Assembly (NCBI GenBank): GCA_910579305.1
Contig: CAJTTA010000006.1
Span: forward strand, 1 to 64,000
Direction of reading: 5' to 3'
DNA: 64,000 nt
Source: an uncultured Muribaculaceae bacterium
Lineage (GTDB): Bacteria; Bacteroidota; Bacteroidia; Bacteroidales; Muribaculaceae
The notes under the pieces were generated by a model. That model worked only from the letters and a program-made list of their open reading frames with translations, was not told the origin of the DNA and searched no databases. Shown here one piece after another: positions 1 to 6,986 of this stretch. Numbering within the stretch: the first letter of the stretch is position 1; every line of letters begins with the position of its first letter. A program made the translations under genes and the position numbers.

Positions 1-51
1 AATCCTCGCCCTTTTCTAAACGGCGACTACATCGGCGTGTCCGCTGAATAG
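1..51 (+). CDS. C-terminal tail of an upstream gene, partial
   Basis: Reading frame 1 is open from the first base and ends at a TAG at 49-51, giving 16 residues that end NGDYIGVSAE. Codon choice resembles that of the neighbouring real genes, and the stop is followed at once by a hairpin-like sequence and a promoter, as expected for a gene end. The product cannot be identified from so short a piece, and it may be a chance open frame. If it is real, it would show what lies upstream of the terminase-like gene. Confidence 0.35.
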   Translation, partial: NPRPFLNGDYIGVSAE

Positions 52-56
52 TTACC

Positions 57-88
57 ATGTGGGAGGCATATCTCCCCACCTAACTTTG
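57..88 (+). promoter_or_regulatory. Promoter of the micro-ORF and terminase-like gene
   Basis: TAACTTTG at 81-88 is a good match to the Bacteroidetes -7 element TAnnTTTG. The -33 region around 57-60 is only a weak match. An imperfect inverted repeat (GTGGGAG at about 59-65 against CTCCCCAC at 72-79) lies just upstream of the -7 box. It could be a terminator stem of the upstream gene or an operator. Transcription would begin about 12 nt before the micro-ORF start codon. Confidence 0.5.
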
Positions 89-106
89 CAGCGTAAACCA
101 TAACCT

Positions 107-223
107 ATGACTGACATGAATACCGACTCTACCGAAAAATCTCTGTCCTTCGGTCTTATCGCCATATATGCCCTCGGCATTGTGCTGATACTTCTCAATC
201 TCAAAAACTATCTGCCTCTCTGA
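107..223 (+). CDS. 38-residue single-pass membrane micro-ORF
   Basis: ATG at 107 and TGA at 221-223 give a 38-residue peptide with a polar, acidic N-terminus (MTDMNTDSTEK) and one hydrophobic stretch from about residue 14 to 32 (FGLIAIYALGIVLILL), ending KNYLPL. This looks like a single transmembrane helix. The stop overlaps the next start (TGATG), so the two genes are probably translationally coupled, and both sit directly behind a good -7 box. I do not recognise a family. Its length falls below usual gene-caller limits. Coupling to the terminase-like ATPase suggests a shared role, perhaps holding the ATPase at the membrane, but that is inference. Confidence 0.55.
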   Translation: MTDMNTDSTEKSLSFGLIAIYALGIVLILLNLKNYLPL

Positions 224-1161
224 TGAATCATCCCTTTACCGAAGATTTTGCACTCTGGTGCCGGGAATGTGTGAAAGTCTCCGACAAGCTCACGGGTCTC
301 CCGGTGCCATTCATTCTCAACGCCCCTCAGCGACGGGTCTTGCGAGAGCTGGAGCGCCAGCGCCGGGCCTCTCTGCCCATACGCCTCATCATGCTCAAAG
401 CGCGCCAGTGGGGTGGAAGCACGCTCATACAGATGTATATGGCCTGGCTTCAACTCGTGCGCCGCAGGGGATGGAACTCCCTGATATGCAGTCATGTCAA
501 GGATGCCTCGGCCAATATAAGAGGCATGTACTCACTGCTTCTCCGTCATTATCCCGACTCACTCAAGGAGGGTGTGGCCAAAGACTGGTGCTTCACTCCC
601 TATGAAAAAAGCCAGAACATCAACTGCATTCCGGCCCGCGACTGCCGCGTGGCGGTGGCCTCGGCTCTTGCCCCCAATGCCGTGCGCAGCGGCTCCTACC
701 ACATGGCTCATCTGAGCGAGGTGGCCTTCTGGGGAGAGGGTGACAATGAGCTTGCCGGAAGAATCGTGCGCTCGGTGGCAGGCAGCATTCCGCGTCTGCC
801 GGAGACTCTTGTGGTGATGGAGAGCACGGCCGACGGAGAAGAGAATTTCTTCCACGATGAATGGCAGCGGGCTGTGGCCGGCGAGAGCGACAAGACACCC
901 GTCTTCGTGCCCTGGCACGAGATAGAGATCTATCGCCGCGAGGTGGGCGAGGGAGAACGCGAGTCGCTCTTCAGGCGTATGGATGCTTATGAACTGGATC
1001 TGCTTCGCTCCGGCGTGCCGCTTGAGGCTGTGGCGTGGTATTCCGACAAGCGGCGCGAATATCCCACTCATGAGCAGATGATGGCCGAGTATCCCGGAAC
1101 TCCCGAGGAGGCATTCTCAGCCGCAAGAAGCGAGCGCCTGAACCCGGTGGATTTCTTCTGA
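223..1161 (+). CDS. Terminase large-subunit-like ATPase without nuclease domain
   Basis: The 312-residue protein resembles the ATPase half of phage terminase large subunits, which pump DNA into capsids. Visible motifs: adenine-contact glutamine in LNAPQRRVL (Q36), a deviant Walker A KARQWGGST (59-67), a Walker B-like stretch ending in LSE (164-166), the coupling motif ESTADG (200-205), and EYPGTPEEAF (289-298), which normally leads into the RNase H-like nuclease. Here the protein ends 14 residues later, so the nuclease domain (usually another 150-200 residues) is absent and no nuclease ORF follows. No portal, capsid or integrase gene is in view. It may be a prophage remnant, a domesticated ATPase, or part of a prophage extending left of the window. 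The family call is fairly secure; the role is unknown. Confidence 0.75.
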   Translation: MNHPFTEDFALWCRECVKVSDKLTGLPVPFILNAPQRRVLRELERQRRASLPIRLIMLKARQWGGSTLIQMYMAWLQLVRRRGWNSLICSHVKDASANIRGMYSLLLRHYPDSLKEGVAKDWCFTPYEKSQNINCIPARDCRVAVASALAPNAVRSGSYHMAHLSEVAFWGEGDNELAGRIVRSVAGSIPRLPETLVVMESTADGEENFFHDEWQRAVAGESDKTPVFVPWHEIEIYRREVGEGERESLFRRMDAYELDLLRSGVPLEAVAWYSDKRREYPTHEQMMAEYPGTPEEAFSAARSERLNPVDFF

Positions 1162-1170
1162 CTTCAATTT

Positions 1171-1272
1171 TTGCATCCGTCATGAGAGAATATCAGCTTT
1201 TGGGGAGGCCTAAAGATTAATGCGGGTTGAATTCACACGTTCTCTAAGAGGCTGATATATCGACGGATGCGA
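1171..1272. other. 102-bp inverted-repeat element of unknown function
   Basis: The ends are inverted repeats: TTGCATCCGTC (1171-1181) pairs with GACGGATGCGA (1262-1272). Nested inside, ATATCAGC (1190-1197) pairs with GCTGATAT (1251-1258), extendable by G-U pairs. An internal loop separates the two stems, and about 45 nt remain as the apical loop. No T-run follows on either strand, so it is not an ordinary terminator. It could be a structured small RNA or a MITE-like element, though I see no target duplication. It separates the terminase-like gene from the tRNA promoter. Confidence 0.5.
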
Positions 1273-1300
1273 GAAAAGATAAAAAAAAGTATTGAAAAGA

Positions 1301-1332
1301 TTTGGCGGGTTCGGAAAAAGTCCTTAACTTTG
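1301..1332 (+). promoter_or_regulatory. tRNA-Val promoter
   Basis: TTTG (1301-1304), 20 bp, then TAACTTTG (1325-1332) is a near-perfect Bacteroidetes vegetative promoter. It starts transcription about 65 nt before the first tRNA-Val gene. No promoter of similar quality lies between the two tRNA genes, so they are probably co-transcribed. Confidence 0.75.
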
Positions 1333-1404
1333 CAGTGCAAAACGGTAAAAATGACAACGCTGTGAAGCGCAGTTAGGCAGTTTAAGTTAGTAATAAAAGA
1401 ATGG

Positions 1405-1479
1405 GGGCGCTTAGCTCAGTTGGTTCAGAGCGTCTGCCTTACAAGCAGAGGGTCGGGGGTTCGAATCCCTCAGCGCCCA
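1405..1479 (+). tRNA. tRNA-Val (anticodon TAC), copy 1
   Basis: A 75-nt cloverleaf. The acceptor arm GGGCGCT pairs with AGCGCCC, followed by discriminator A. The anticodon loop CTTACAA gives TAC, reading GUA and other GUN valine codons. The T loop is GTTCGAATC. CCA is not encoded. It is identical to the copy at 1587. Confidence 0.97.
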
Positions 1480-1492
1480 CTCCCAAATGCTA

Positions 1493-1569
1493 ATGACGTG
1501 AGTCATAAGTTCTCATTCAAAGCAATACAGAAAACAGACAAGTAACTGGATTGGCTATGACGTGAGTCA
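1493..1569 (+). repeat. Two copies of a 13-bp repeat between the tRNAs
   Basis: ATGACGTGAGTCA occurs at 1493-1505 and again at 1557-1569, 64 bp apart, in the same orientation. Each contains the half-palindrome TGAC-N4-GTCA. One copy starts 13 nt after the first tRNA and the other ends 17 nt before the second. They may be remnants of the duplication that produced the tRNA pair, or processing or protein-binding sites. Confidence 0.7.
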
Positions 1570-1586
1570 CAGTTTATCTCAAAATC

Positions 1587-1661
1587 GGGCGCTTAGCTCA
1601 GTTGGTTCAGAGCGTCTGCCTTACAAGCAGAGGGTCGGGGGTTCGAATCCCTCAGCGCCCA
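1587..1661 (+). tRNA. tRNA-Val (anticodon TAC), copy 2
   Basis: Identical in sequence to the tRNA at 1405-1479, with the same acceptor pairing, TAC anticodon and T loop, and no encoded CCA. The 107-nt spacer lacks a clear promoter, so it probably belongs to the same transcript, which ends at the hairpin at 1696. Confidence 0.97.
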
Positions 1662-1695
1662 CGAAAAATTTCCCCGAACAAGAATAATGACACAC

Positions 1696-1730
1696 AAAAC
1701 GGTCTACTCGAGAGAGCAGGCCGTTTTCTT
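1696..1730 (+). terminator. Terminator of the tRNA-Val transcript
   Basis: AAAACGG (1696-1702) pairs with CCGTTTT (1721-1727). The stem extends inward through TCT/AGG and, after one mismatch, CTC/GAG closed by a GAGA loop. A T-rich end follows. It lies 34 nt after the second tRNA. Confidence 0.65.
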
Positions 1731-1767
1731 GTATACTTCATATTGCATGCCATCCGGCTTAAAAAAA

Positions 1768-1810
1768 CGATGAGAGGATGCTTCGGCGCGAATCCTCTCA
1801 TCGGTTTTTT
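1768..1810. terminator. Bidirectional terminator between tRNAs and nadK
   Basis: A perfect 12-bp stem, CGATGAGAGGAT (1768-1779) with ATCCTCTCATCG (1792-1803). It is preceded by seven A (1761-1767) and followed by a T run (1805-1810), so it can work on both strands. It would insulate the tRNA transcript from the convergent nadK operon, whose last gene stops at 1849. Confidence 0.85.
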
Positions 1811-1848
1811 ATAAGGTATGATGCAAGTCCTCACAAGACTGCCATATG

Positions 1849-2727
1849 TCAGCGCTTCGCAGGATTCTGCCCCCACATGAGCTTGGCCCTCAGGCGGGAG
1901 GCGAAGCTCTCGGAGTCATTGCGCACAACCTTGAGCACTCGTCCCACACCACACACTTTAAGACGGCTGCCTATGGGGAGTGTGACCGAATGTCCGTCTA
2001 TACTGAGCAGGAAACTGCGGCTGCGTCCCGTCACACACATATCAAGCTCCACATCGGCTCCCACTACAAGCGGACGCTGCGTGAGAGTGTGCGGCGCTAC
2101 GGGAGTGAGGGCCATGGCGCGTGTGCCCGGTATGATAATGGGGCCTCCGGCCGAGAGATTATAGCCGGTGGAGCCCGCCGGAGTGCTCACTATCAGGCCG
2201 TCGCCAGCATATTCGGCAAGGAAGTCGCCACAGAGTGAGGCGCTCACCGTGATCATCTGCGACGTCTTGGAGCGAAGCATGGCTATCTCATTGAGTGCGA
2301 GCGGCCATATATCGTCGGGAAGATTGGGACTGCTCACCTGGAGCAGACTGCGGTCGTGGGTGGGTATGCGGCGAGTGACAGCCATGTCGAGCAGCCGGGA
2401 AAAATCCTGTCGCTCCCAGGCCGTGAGAAACCCGAGTGTGCCGGCATTGATTCCGGCCACGGGAGCGCCGGCACCGCGCAGAGTCCATCGCGCCGCCCTC
2501 AGGAAAGTGCCGTCGCCGCCAAGACTCATCACCATGCGGCATCCGGCTGTGGGAAACTCCACGGGTATGCAGCCATCCCCCTCACGCGAGAGGCGGTGGT
2601 ATAGCTCCTTCTCCAGTTCCACTGCGAGTCCGGCACGATTTATCTCACTCACCATCGAGGAGAGAAAGGCCAGGTCAGGACGCCGGCCATGATGATATAT
2701 GGCCACTGAGGGTACGTAATCCGTCAT
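1849..2727 (-). CDS. nadK: NAD kinase
   Basis: Phosphorylates NAD to NADP using ATP in the cytoplasm and is the only route to NADP. The 292 residues match the family's usual length. Diagnostic motifs are LGGDGTFL (about 69-76), GINAGTLGFL (about 93-102), the NE of LNEIAML, and the long conserved GDGLIVSTPAGSTGYNLSAG block, whose Asp and Thr contact NAD. Its ATG overlaps the TGA of the upstream CBS gene by 4 nt, so the two form one operon read leftward and ended by the bidirectional hairpin at 1768. Confidence 0.97.
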   Translation of the reverse strand: MTDYVPSVAIYHHGRRPDLAFLSSMVSEINRAGLAVELEKELYHRLSREGDGCIPVEFPTAGCRMVMSLGGDGTFLRAARWTLRGAGAPVAGINAGTLGFLTAWERQDFSRLLDMAVTRRIPTHDRSLLQVSSPNLPDDIWPLALNEIAMLRSKTSQMITVSASLCGDFLAEYAGDGLIVSTPAGSTGYNLSAGGPIIIPGTRAMALTPVAPHTLTQRPLVVGADVELDMCVTGRSRSFLLSIDGHSVTLPIGSRLKVCGVGRVLKVVRNDSESFASRLRAKLMWGQNPAKR

Positions 2728-3227
2728 AAGTCAAAATATCTGCGGAGCTCTTCAAGGCGGGAGAGCGCCAGGTCATGGTCAGTATTGAAGTCACCCTCTG
2801 CGGCACTCACCGTGAAGCCGTATCGTTCCAGCGAGCGCACCACGGGCGCCGGGTCTATGCGAGAGACACGCAGCACAACCCTGAGCAATCCGTCGGCAGA
2901 GGGAAGTGTGTTCATATCAAGCAGATGAGCATCGGCATCCTCCACGGCACGCGCCACGGCCGAAGCGAGAAACTCACCCGGCGCGCAGGTAAGGGTGATG
3001 GTGGAGCTTTCAGGGCGCTGGGGCATCATCGATGCGCAGGCATCAAGAAGCTGCATCGCCGTAATGATGCCCGACTCCCCCTCCCGGCCGCTTATGGCAA
3101 CCGTGCCCGACGGGGAATCGAGCATAAGGGAGAGCAGTCGAGAGAGCGATGCATCGGCAGGGGCCACAGGAGTCGCGGATGCCGACGGCTCACGTGGGGG
3201 GATGCGGAGTATGTCATGAGCAGTCAT
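2724..3227 (-). CDS. CBS-domain protein (AcuB-like)
   Basis: The 167-residue protein has an N-terminal CBS-like region (the SGTVAISGREGESGIITAMQLLDACA stretch is a CBS second half) followed by about 80 residues with ACT-like alternation ending in VVRSLERYGFTVSAAEG. This CBS-then-ACT plan is that of AcuB-family proteins, and in Bacteroidales such a gene commonly sits between nadK and pdxJ. CBS pairs usually bind adenosyl ligands, so regulation of NAD kinase by an adenine nucleotide is possible, but this is inference. The N-terminal CBS half is divergent. It is translationally coupled to nadK. Confidence 0.7.
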   Translation of the reverse strand: MTAHDILRIPPREPSASATPVAPADASLSRLLSLMLDSPSGTVAISGREGESGIITAMQLLDACASMMPQRPESSTITLTCAPGEFLASAVARAVEDADAHLLDMNTLPSADGLLRVVLRVSRIDPAPVVRSLERYGFTVSAAEGDFNTDHDLALSRLEELRRYFDL

Positions 3228-3354
3228 ATGCGTTTTTTATTGGCAGGGATGGTAATAGTTCGTGTAAAAATCAGATGCCGGAATGCGGCGGTTTGGAAAA
3301 AAAATGCTATTTTTGCAGCGGAATATGCGCTGACGTTACGGCCCTGCGAATGCC

Positions 3355-3362
3355 CAAAGTTA
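3355..3362 (-). promoter_or_regulatory. -7 box for the CBS-nadK operon
   Basis: On the minus strand these bases read TAACTTTG, a good Bacteroidetes -7 element about 130 nt upstream of the CBS gene. No clear -33 TTTG lies at the right distance. The intergenic region 3228-3453 also has to hold the divergent pdxJ promoter; TATTTTTG on the plus strand at 3308-3315 is a candidate. Confidence 0.45.
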
Positions 3363-3453
3363 CAAATTTTGCACCACACCGCCGCCAGCCGTCTCAAAAA
3401 ATTTCCTGCCGGCCCGGCAATTACTCCTCCGGCTATAAATTAATCTACTGATA

Positions 3454-4176
3454 ATGACTTATCTGAGCATCAATATCAATAAAGTGGCCACATTGCGCAA
3501 CGCTCGTGGCGAGAATAACCCCGACGTGCAGAAATTCGCCACCGACTGCGAGGCTTTCGGAGCACAGGGCATCACGGTGCATCCCCGGCCCGATGAGCGC
3601 CACATACGCTATGCCGACGTGTTGCGTCTCAAGCCGCTTGTCAAGACCGAATTCAATATCGAGGGCTATCCCTCGCCACGATTCATGGATCTCGTGCTGC
3701 GCGTGCGTCCCGAGCAGGTCACACTTGTGCCCGACGCTCCGGGCGTGCTCACCTCCGACTCGGGATGGGACGTGGAGGCCAACTTCGATTTTCTCAGCGA
3801 GACAGTGCAGCGCCTGCATGACGCCGGCATACGCGCAAGCATCTTCACCGGCACAGATGCCGCCACAATCAAGGCTGCGGCACGCGCCGGCGCCGACCGT
3901 GTGGAGCTTTACACTAAGCCCTATGCCGATAACTACGAGCATGACCGGGAGGCTGCCGTGGCTCCTTTCGTGGAAGCCTCGCGCACGGCACACCGGGCCG
4001 GCCTCGGCGTGAACGCCGGCCATGACCTGAACCTGAGCAATCTTGAGTTCTTCGCTTCCAGGCTCCCCTACCTCAATGAAGTGTCGATAGGCCACGCCGT
4101 AATATGCGACGCCCTCTATCTCGGCATAGAGTCCGTGATAAAGGCTTACAGAAAAGCCCTTGAGGTAACCAAATAA
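3454..4176 (+). CDS. pdxJ: Pyridoxine 5'-phosphate synthase
   Basis: Condenses 1-deoxy-D-xylulose 5-phosphate with 3-amino-2-oxopropyl phosphate, the last step in making the pyridoxine ring of vitamin B6. The 240 residues are full length. Signature stretches include the N-terminal LSININKVATLRNAR, the ITVHPRPDERHIRYADV phosphate-binding region, FNIEGYP, and GLGVNAGHDLNLSNL with its catalytic His. It is the first gene of a plus-strand run, followed 35 nt later by the exbB-like gene. Confidence 0.97.
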   Translation: MTYLSININKVATLRNARGENNPDVQKFATDCEAFGAQGITVHPRPDERHIRYADVLRLKPLVKTEFNIEGYPSPRFMDLVLRVRPEQVTLVPDAPGVLTSDSGWDVEANFDFLSETVQRLHDAGIRASIFTGTDAATIKAAARAGADRVELYTKPYADNYEHDREAAVAPFVEASRTAHRAGLGVNAGHDLNLSNLEFFASRLPYLNEVSIGHAVICDALYLGIESVIKAYRKALEVTK

Positions 4177-4211
4177 TAAAATACATTTCTTAACTCACAA
4201 CGCACACAGCC

Positions 4212-4841
4212 ATGTCATCCACCCCCACTCTTTGGGCCCTGATTCTTCAGGGAGGTTATATCATGATTCCTCTCGCCCTCCTCTTGCTCTTAAGCATATA
4301 CATATTCATCGAGCGATGCCTTATCATCGCCTCAGCCATGCGCGACGACAAGTCGCTCATGAAGCGTGTGCGCGACTGCGTCCTCGAAGGGGACATAGAC
4401 AATGCGCGCCGCATATGCCGCAAGACAGAGACTCCTGCCGCACGCCTCATCCTCAAGGGGATTTCCCGCATAGGACGCCCCATGGCCGACGTGCTGATGG
4501 CTGTGGAGAACACCGGCAACATCGAGATCTCACGCCTGAGCAAGGGGCTCTCCCTGCTTTCCACCACAGCCGCCGGAGCCCCGATGCTCGGATTCCTCGG
4601 CACCGTGGTGGGCATGATGGACGCCTTCTTCCAGATGAGCGCCGCAGGACGTGCCGCCGACATCACCACGCTCTCGGGAGGCATTTCCCTGGCTCTCGTC
4701 ACTACCGTGGCCGGCCTTATCGTGGGCATTCTCGCCCTCTTCGCCTACAATTATCTCGTGGCACGTGTGGGAAAAGTCATGACCGATCTTGAGAGCAAGA
4801 CCATGGAATTCATGGATATGCTCAATGAGCCGGCCGCCTGA
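4212..4841 (+). CDS. exbB: ExbB/TolQ/MotA-family proton channel subunit
   Basis: Inner-membrane proton-channel component that energises a TonB or TolA partner. The 209 residues show one N-terminal transmembrane helix (about 12-36), a cytoplasmic loop, and two C-terminal helices. These carry the family motif PMLGFLGTVVGMMDAF (about 124-139) and the ISLALVTTVAGLIVGI helix (about 158-173). It heads an exbB-exbD-tonB triplet (25 nt gap, then overlap), as in other Bacteroidales downstream of pdxJ. Tol versus Ton specificity cannot be decided from sequence alone. Confidence 0.93.
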   Translation: MSSTPTLWALILQGGYIMIPLALLLLLSIYIFIERCLIIASAMRDDKSLMKRVRDCVLEGDIDNARRICRKTETPAARLILKGISRIGRPMADVLMAVENTGNIEISRLSKGLSLLSTTAAGAPMLGFLGTVVGMMDAFFQMSAAGRAADITTLSGGISLALVTTVAGLIVGILALFAYNYLVARVGKVMTDLESKTMEFMDMLNEPAA

Positions 4842-4866
4842 AGTGTCTCTATAACTATCCAAGCCT

Positions 4867-5304
4867 ATGGCACTCAAACGCCCTCAGACTCCTATCTCGG
4901 CCTTCTCAATGTCTTCCATGGCCGACGTGATATTCCTTCTCCTCATATTCTTCATGATCACAAGCACGCTCATCACACCCTCGGCTCTTGAAGTGAACCT
5001 GCCGCAGGGCACGGAGCAGACCGTGGAAAAGCCGGCCACAGAGGTGTATCTCGACTCTCTGTCAAGAATATACCTTGTCACCAACCGTGCCGACTCCGTG
5101 CCTGAAAACCGCGTGCCCCGCCACGTGGATGTGCCGGAACTCATGGCCTCTCTCGAACTTCTCTCCAAGGAGGGGCGGCTGCGATCGGTGGCACTGTATG
5201 CCGACTCGGCCGTGCCCTACTCCGCTGTAGTGAAAGTGCTCGACGCCGCTTCGCGATCCGACATAAAGATGGTGCTTGCAACTCACCCGGTATCAATACA
5301 ATGA
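4867..5304 (+). CDS. exbD: ExbD/TolR-family biopolymer transport protein
   Basis: Partner of the preceding ExbB. The 145 residues contain a cytoplasmic N-terminus ending SAFSMSSMADVIFLLLIFFMI, where the membrane Asp (about residue 19) is the proton-relay residue of the family. A single transmembrane helix and a periplasmic domain follow. The periplasmic part (LRSVALYADSAVPYSAVVKVLDAASRSDIKMVLAT) is typical of ExbD/TolR. Its stop overlaps the TonB-like start by 4 nt. Confidence 0.93.
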   Translation: MALKRPQTPISAFSMSSMADVIFLLLIFFMITSTLITPSALEVNLPQGTEQTVEKPATEVYLDSLSRIYLVTNRADSVPENRVPRHVDVPELMASLELLSKEGRLRSVALYADSAVPYSAVVKVLDAASRSDIKMVLATHPVSIQ

Positions 5305-6104
5305 CCGACACTGTTTCTACCATAAAAAAAGACTCCGGCTCGCCCGATCCCAACAAGCTCATAGCCGCTGTGGCCACTCTCATCGTGGCTCTGCTCCTGC
5401 TGCTATGCTCCCTGTTGGTGAAGGTGCATGTATCCCCATTGCGGCCGGCCGATGATGACGCTGCGCTGGAAATGGCCGCCATAGAACCTGATGAAGTGCC
5501 GGAATTCATCGAGCCGATGCTGCTGCAGGATGCCGGCGACAAGGAGGTGAACCGCAGCAATGATCCGGCCCCGGTGCCCGACGGCATGCCCGACCGGGCC
5601 CCCGTGCCGGTAGATAAAAAAGTGGTGAACGGCGAGAACCCCTCTCCCAACCCATCTTCAGAGAAGCTCGTGAAAAGCACTCAGCCATCCACGAAGAAAA
5701 CGACCGAGCCTTCTCCCAAGCAGGAGCCTGACTCCCGCATTGCCGGCAAGATGCAGGGTCAGTTCTCCCCTCACAACGGCAAGGAAGGCGGCTCCGCCTC
5801 TCCCTCCTCTCAATCAGGCTCGGGAGGCACGGGCTCCGGTGCCACCGGCATGCTCAAAGGGGGACGGAAACTCCTCAGCTGCCCGCTGCCCTCCGTCTCT
5901 CTGCGCCAGAAAGTGGTGATAAAGGTAGAGGTATATGTAGACGCCGATGGGCGTGTCACGGAGGCCAACGTGATATCCGGTTCATCCGATGCCTCCCTGC
6001 GCGAGAAATGCCGGCGTGCCTCTCTCAACGCACGATGGACTCCCAAGGCCGACGCCCCGCGCACGCGCGGCGTAATCACCTGGACGCTTGTCCCTAAAAT
6101 ATAG
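5301..6104 (+). CDS. TonB/TolA-like energy transducer
   Basis: Transmits energy from ExbBD to outer-membrane partners. The 267 residues comprise a short cytoplasmic N-terminus, one transmembrane helix (about 20-42), a proline/serine-rich periplasmic linker (about 45-185) and a compact C-terminal TonB domain (about 190-267, KVEVYVDADGRVTEANVISGS and the final GVITWTLVPKI). The linker is low in complexity and has several glycine-serine runs. The triplet context makes the call strong; whether it serves SusCD-type transporters or a Tol-like system is open. Confidence 0.88.
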   Translation: MTDTVSTIKKDSGSPDPNKLIAAVATLIVALLLLLCSLLVKVHVSPLRPADDDAALEMAAIEPDEVPEFIEPMLLQDAGDKEVNRSNDPAPVPDGMPDRAPVPVDKKVVNGENPSPNPSSEKLVKSTQPSTKKTTEPSPKQEPDSRIAGKMQGQFSPHNGKEGGSASPSSQSGSGGTGSGATGMLKGGRKLLSCPLPSVSLRQKVVIKVEVYVDADGRVTEANVISGSSDASLREKCRRASLNARWTPKADAPRTRGVITWTLVPKI

Positions 6105-6110
6105 ACATTT

Positions 6111-6968
6111 ATGCCCGCAGATTCATTAGACAAGGATTACTGCATCCGCCCCGAGGTGGTGAACTATGATGACGTATGCCGCTGGATCCCGGCTATGAAG
6201 GGAAGAAAGAAGCTGGTGGACTCCATCCTGCGCTTCCTCTCTATCGACAAGGTAAATGACGTGCACGCACGCCATTGCCACACTCCGGGCATACCATTCT
6301 CGCAGGCGCTCATTCACGATGAGTTCAAGTTAGACCTGAAGGTAGACGGCCTCGATGTGCTGAACAGATTCCCGTCGGGGGCGTTCATCACCGTGAGCAA
6401 TCATCCTTTCGGCGCTCTCGACGGTATAACACTGCTCGACATAGTGGGCAGTGTGCGTCCCGACTTCAAGGTTATGGTCAATATGTTTCTCAATCACATC
6501 ACGGCCATGCGCCCGAGCTTCATAGCCGTCGACCCCTCGGCAAGCGATGATCCTGAGAAGCGACGCACCACACTGCAGGGAATACGCGAGGCTATGACCC
6601 GCGTGAAACAGGGACACCCCATAGGATTCTTCCCTGCCGGAGCAGTGAGCAAGCTCAAGTGGGACATGCACATCAACGACCGCGAGTGGCAGCCATCCAT
6701 CATCCGCCTCATCCAGCAGCTCAAAGTGCCTGTGATACCCATATTCTTTCATGGACACAACTCCACTTTCTTCAACATCCTGGGAGTGATCTCCTGGCAG
6801 ATACGCACCCTGCGGCTACCGGCCGAAGTGTTTCGCCGCCGGGGCAAAACCATGCGTGTGAGCATAGGAGAACCCATAAGCGTGGAGGCCCAGAATGCCT
6901 GCGCCTCCACTGAGGAGCTGGGACGGCTTCTGCGGGAGAAAACCTATGAACTGCGGAGCCGCAAGTAA
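6111..6968 (+). CDS. Lysophospholipid-type acyltransferase (hemolysin-like LPLAT)
   Basis: The 285 residues belong to the PlsC-like acyltransferase superfamily. The acyl-transfer motif is VSNHPFGALDG (His and Asp catalytic), followed by GFFPAGAVSKL and VPVIPIFFHGHNS. It resembles the O-acyltransferases that finish amino-acid lipids (OlsA/GlsA type), and Bacteroides makes glycine lipids with such an enzyme. Its usual N-acyltransferase partner is not next door here, so the exact substrate is uncertain. It lies 6 nt after the TonB-like gene and 18 nt before the sigma-54 activator, so it is probably in the same transcript. It acts at the cytoplasmic face of the inner membrane. Confidence 0.8.
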   Translation: MPADSLDKDYCIRPEVVNYDDVCRWIPAMKGRKKLVDSILRFLSIDKVNDVHARHCHTPGIPFSQALIHDEFKLDLKVDGLDVLNRFPSGAFITVSNHPFGALDGITLLDIVGSVRPDFKVMVNMFLNHITAMRPSFIAVDPSASDDPEKRRTTLQGIREAMTRVKQGHPIGFFPAGAVSKLKWDMHINDREWQPSIIRLIQQLKVPVIPIFFHGHNSTFFNILGVISWQIRTLRLPAEVFRRRGKTMRVSIGEPISVEAQNACASTEELGRLLREKTYELRSRK

Positions 6969-6986
6969 ACTACAGCGCATAAGAAG

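Noticed and set aside
208..495. Minus-strand ORF opposite the terminase-like gene
   Set aside because: Shadow frame: no family resemblance, and the plus-strand gene has clear ATPase motifs.
1..1161. Complete prophage
   Set aside because: Only an ATPase-like gene is visible; no integrase, portal, capsid, tail or lysis genes follow. The left side is outside the window and cannot be judged.
1171..1272. Signal recognition particle RNA or tmRNA
   Set aside because: The conserved SRP core (GGTCAGG...GGAAGCAGCC type) and the tRNA-like ends of tmRNA are absent.
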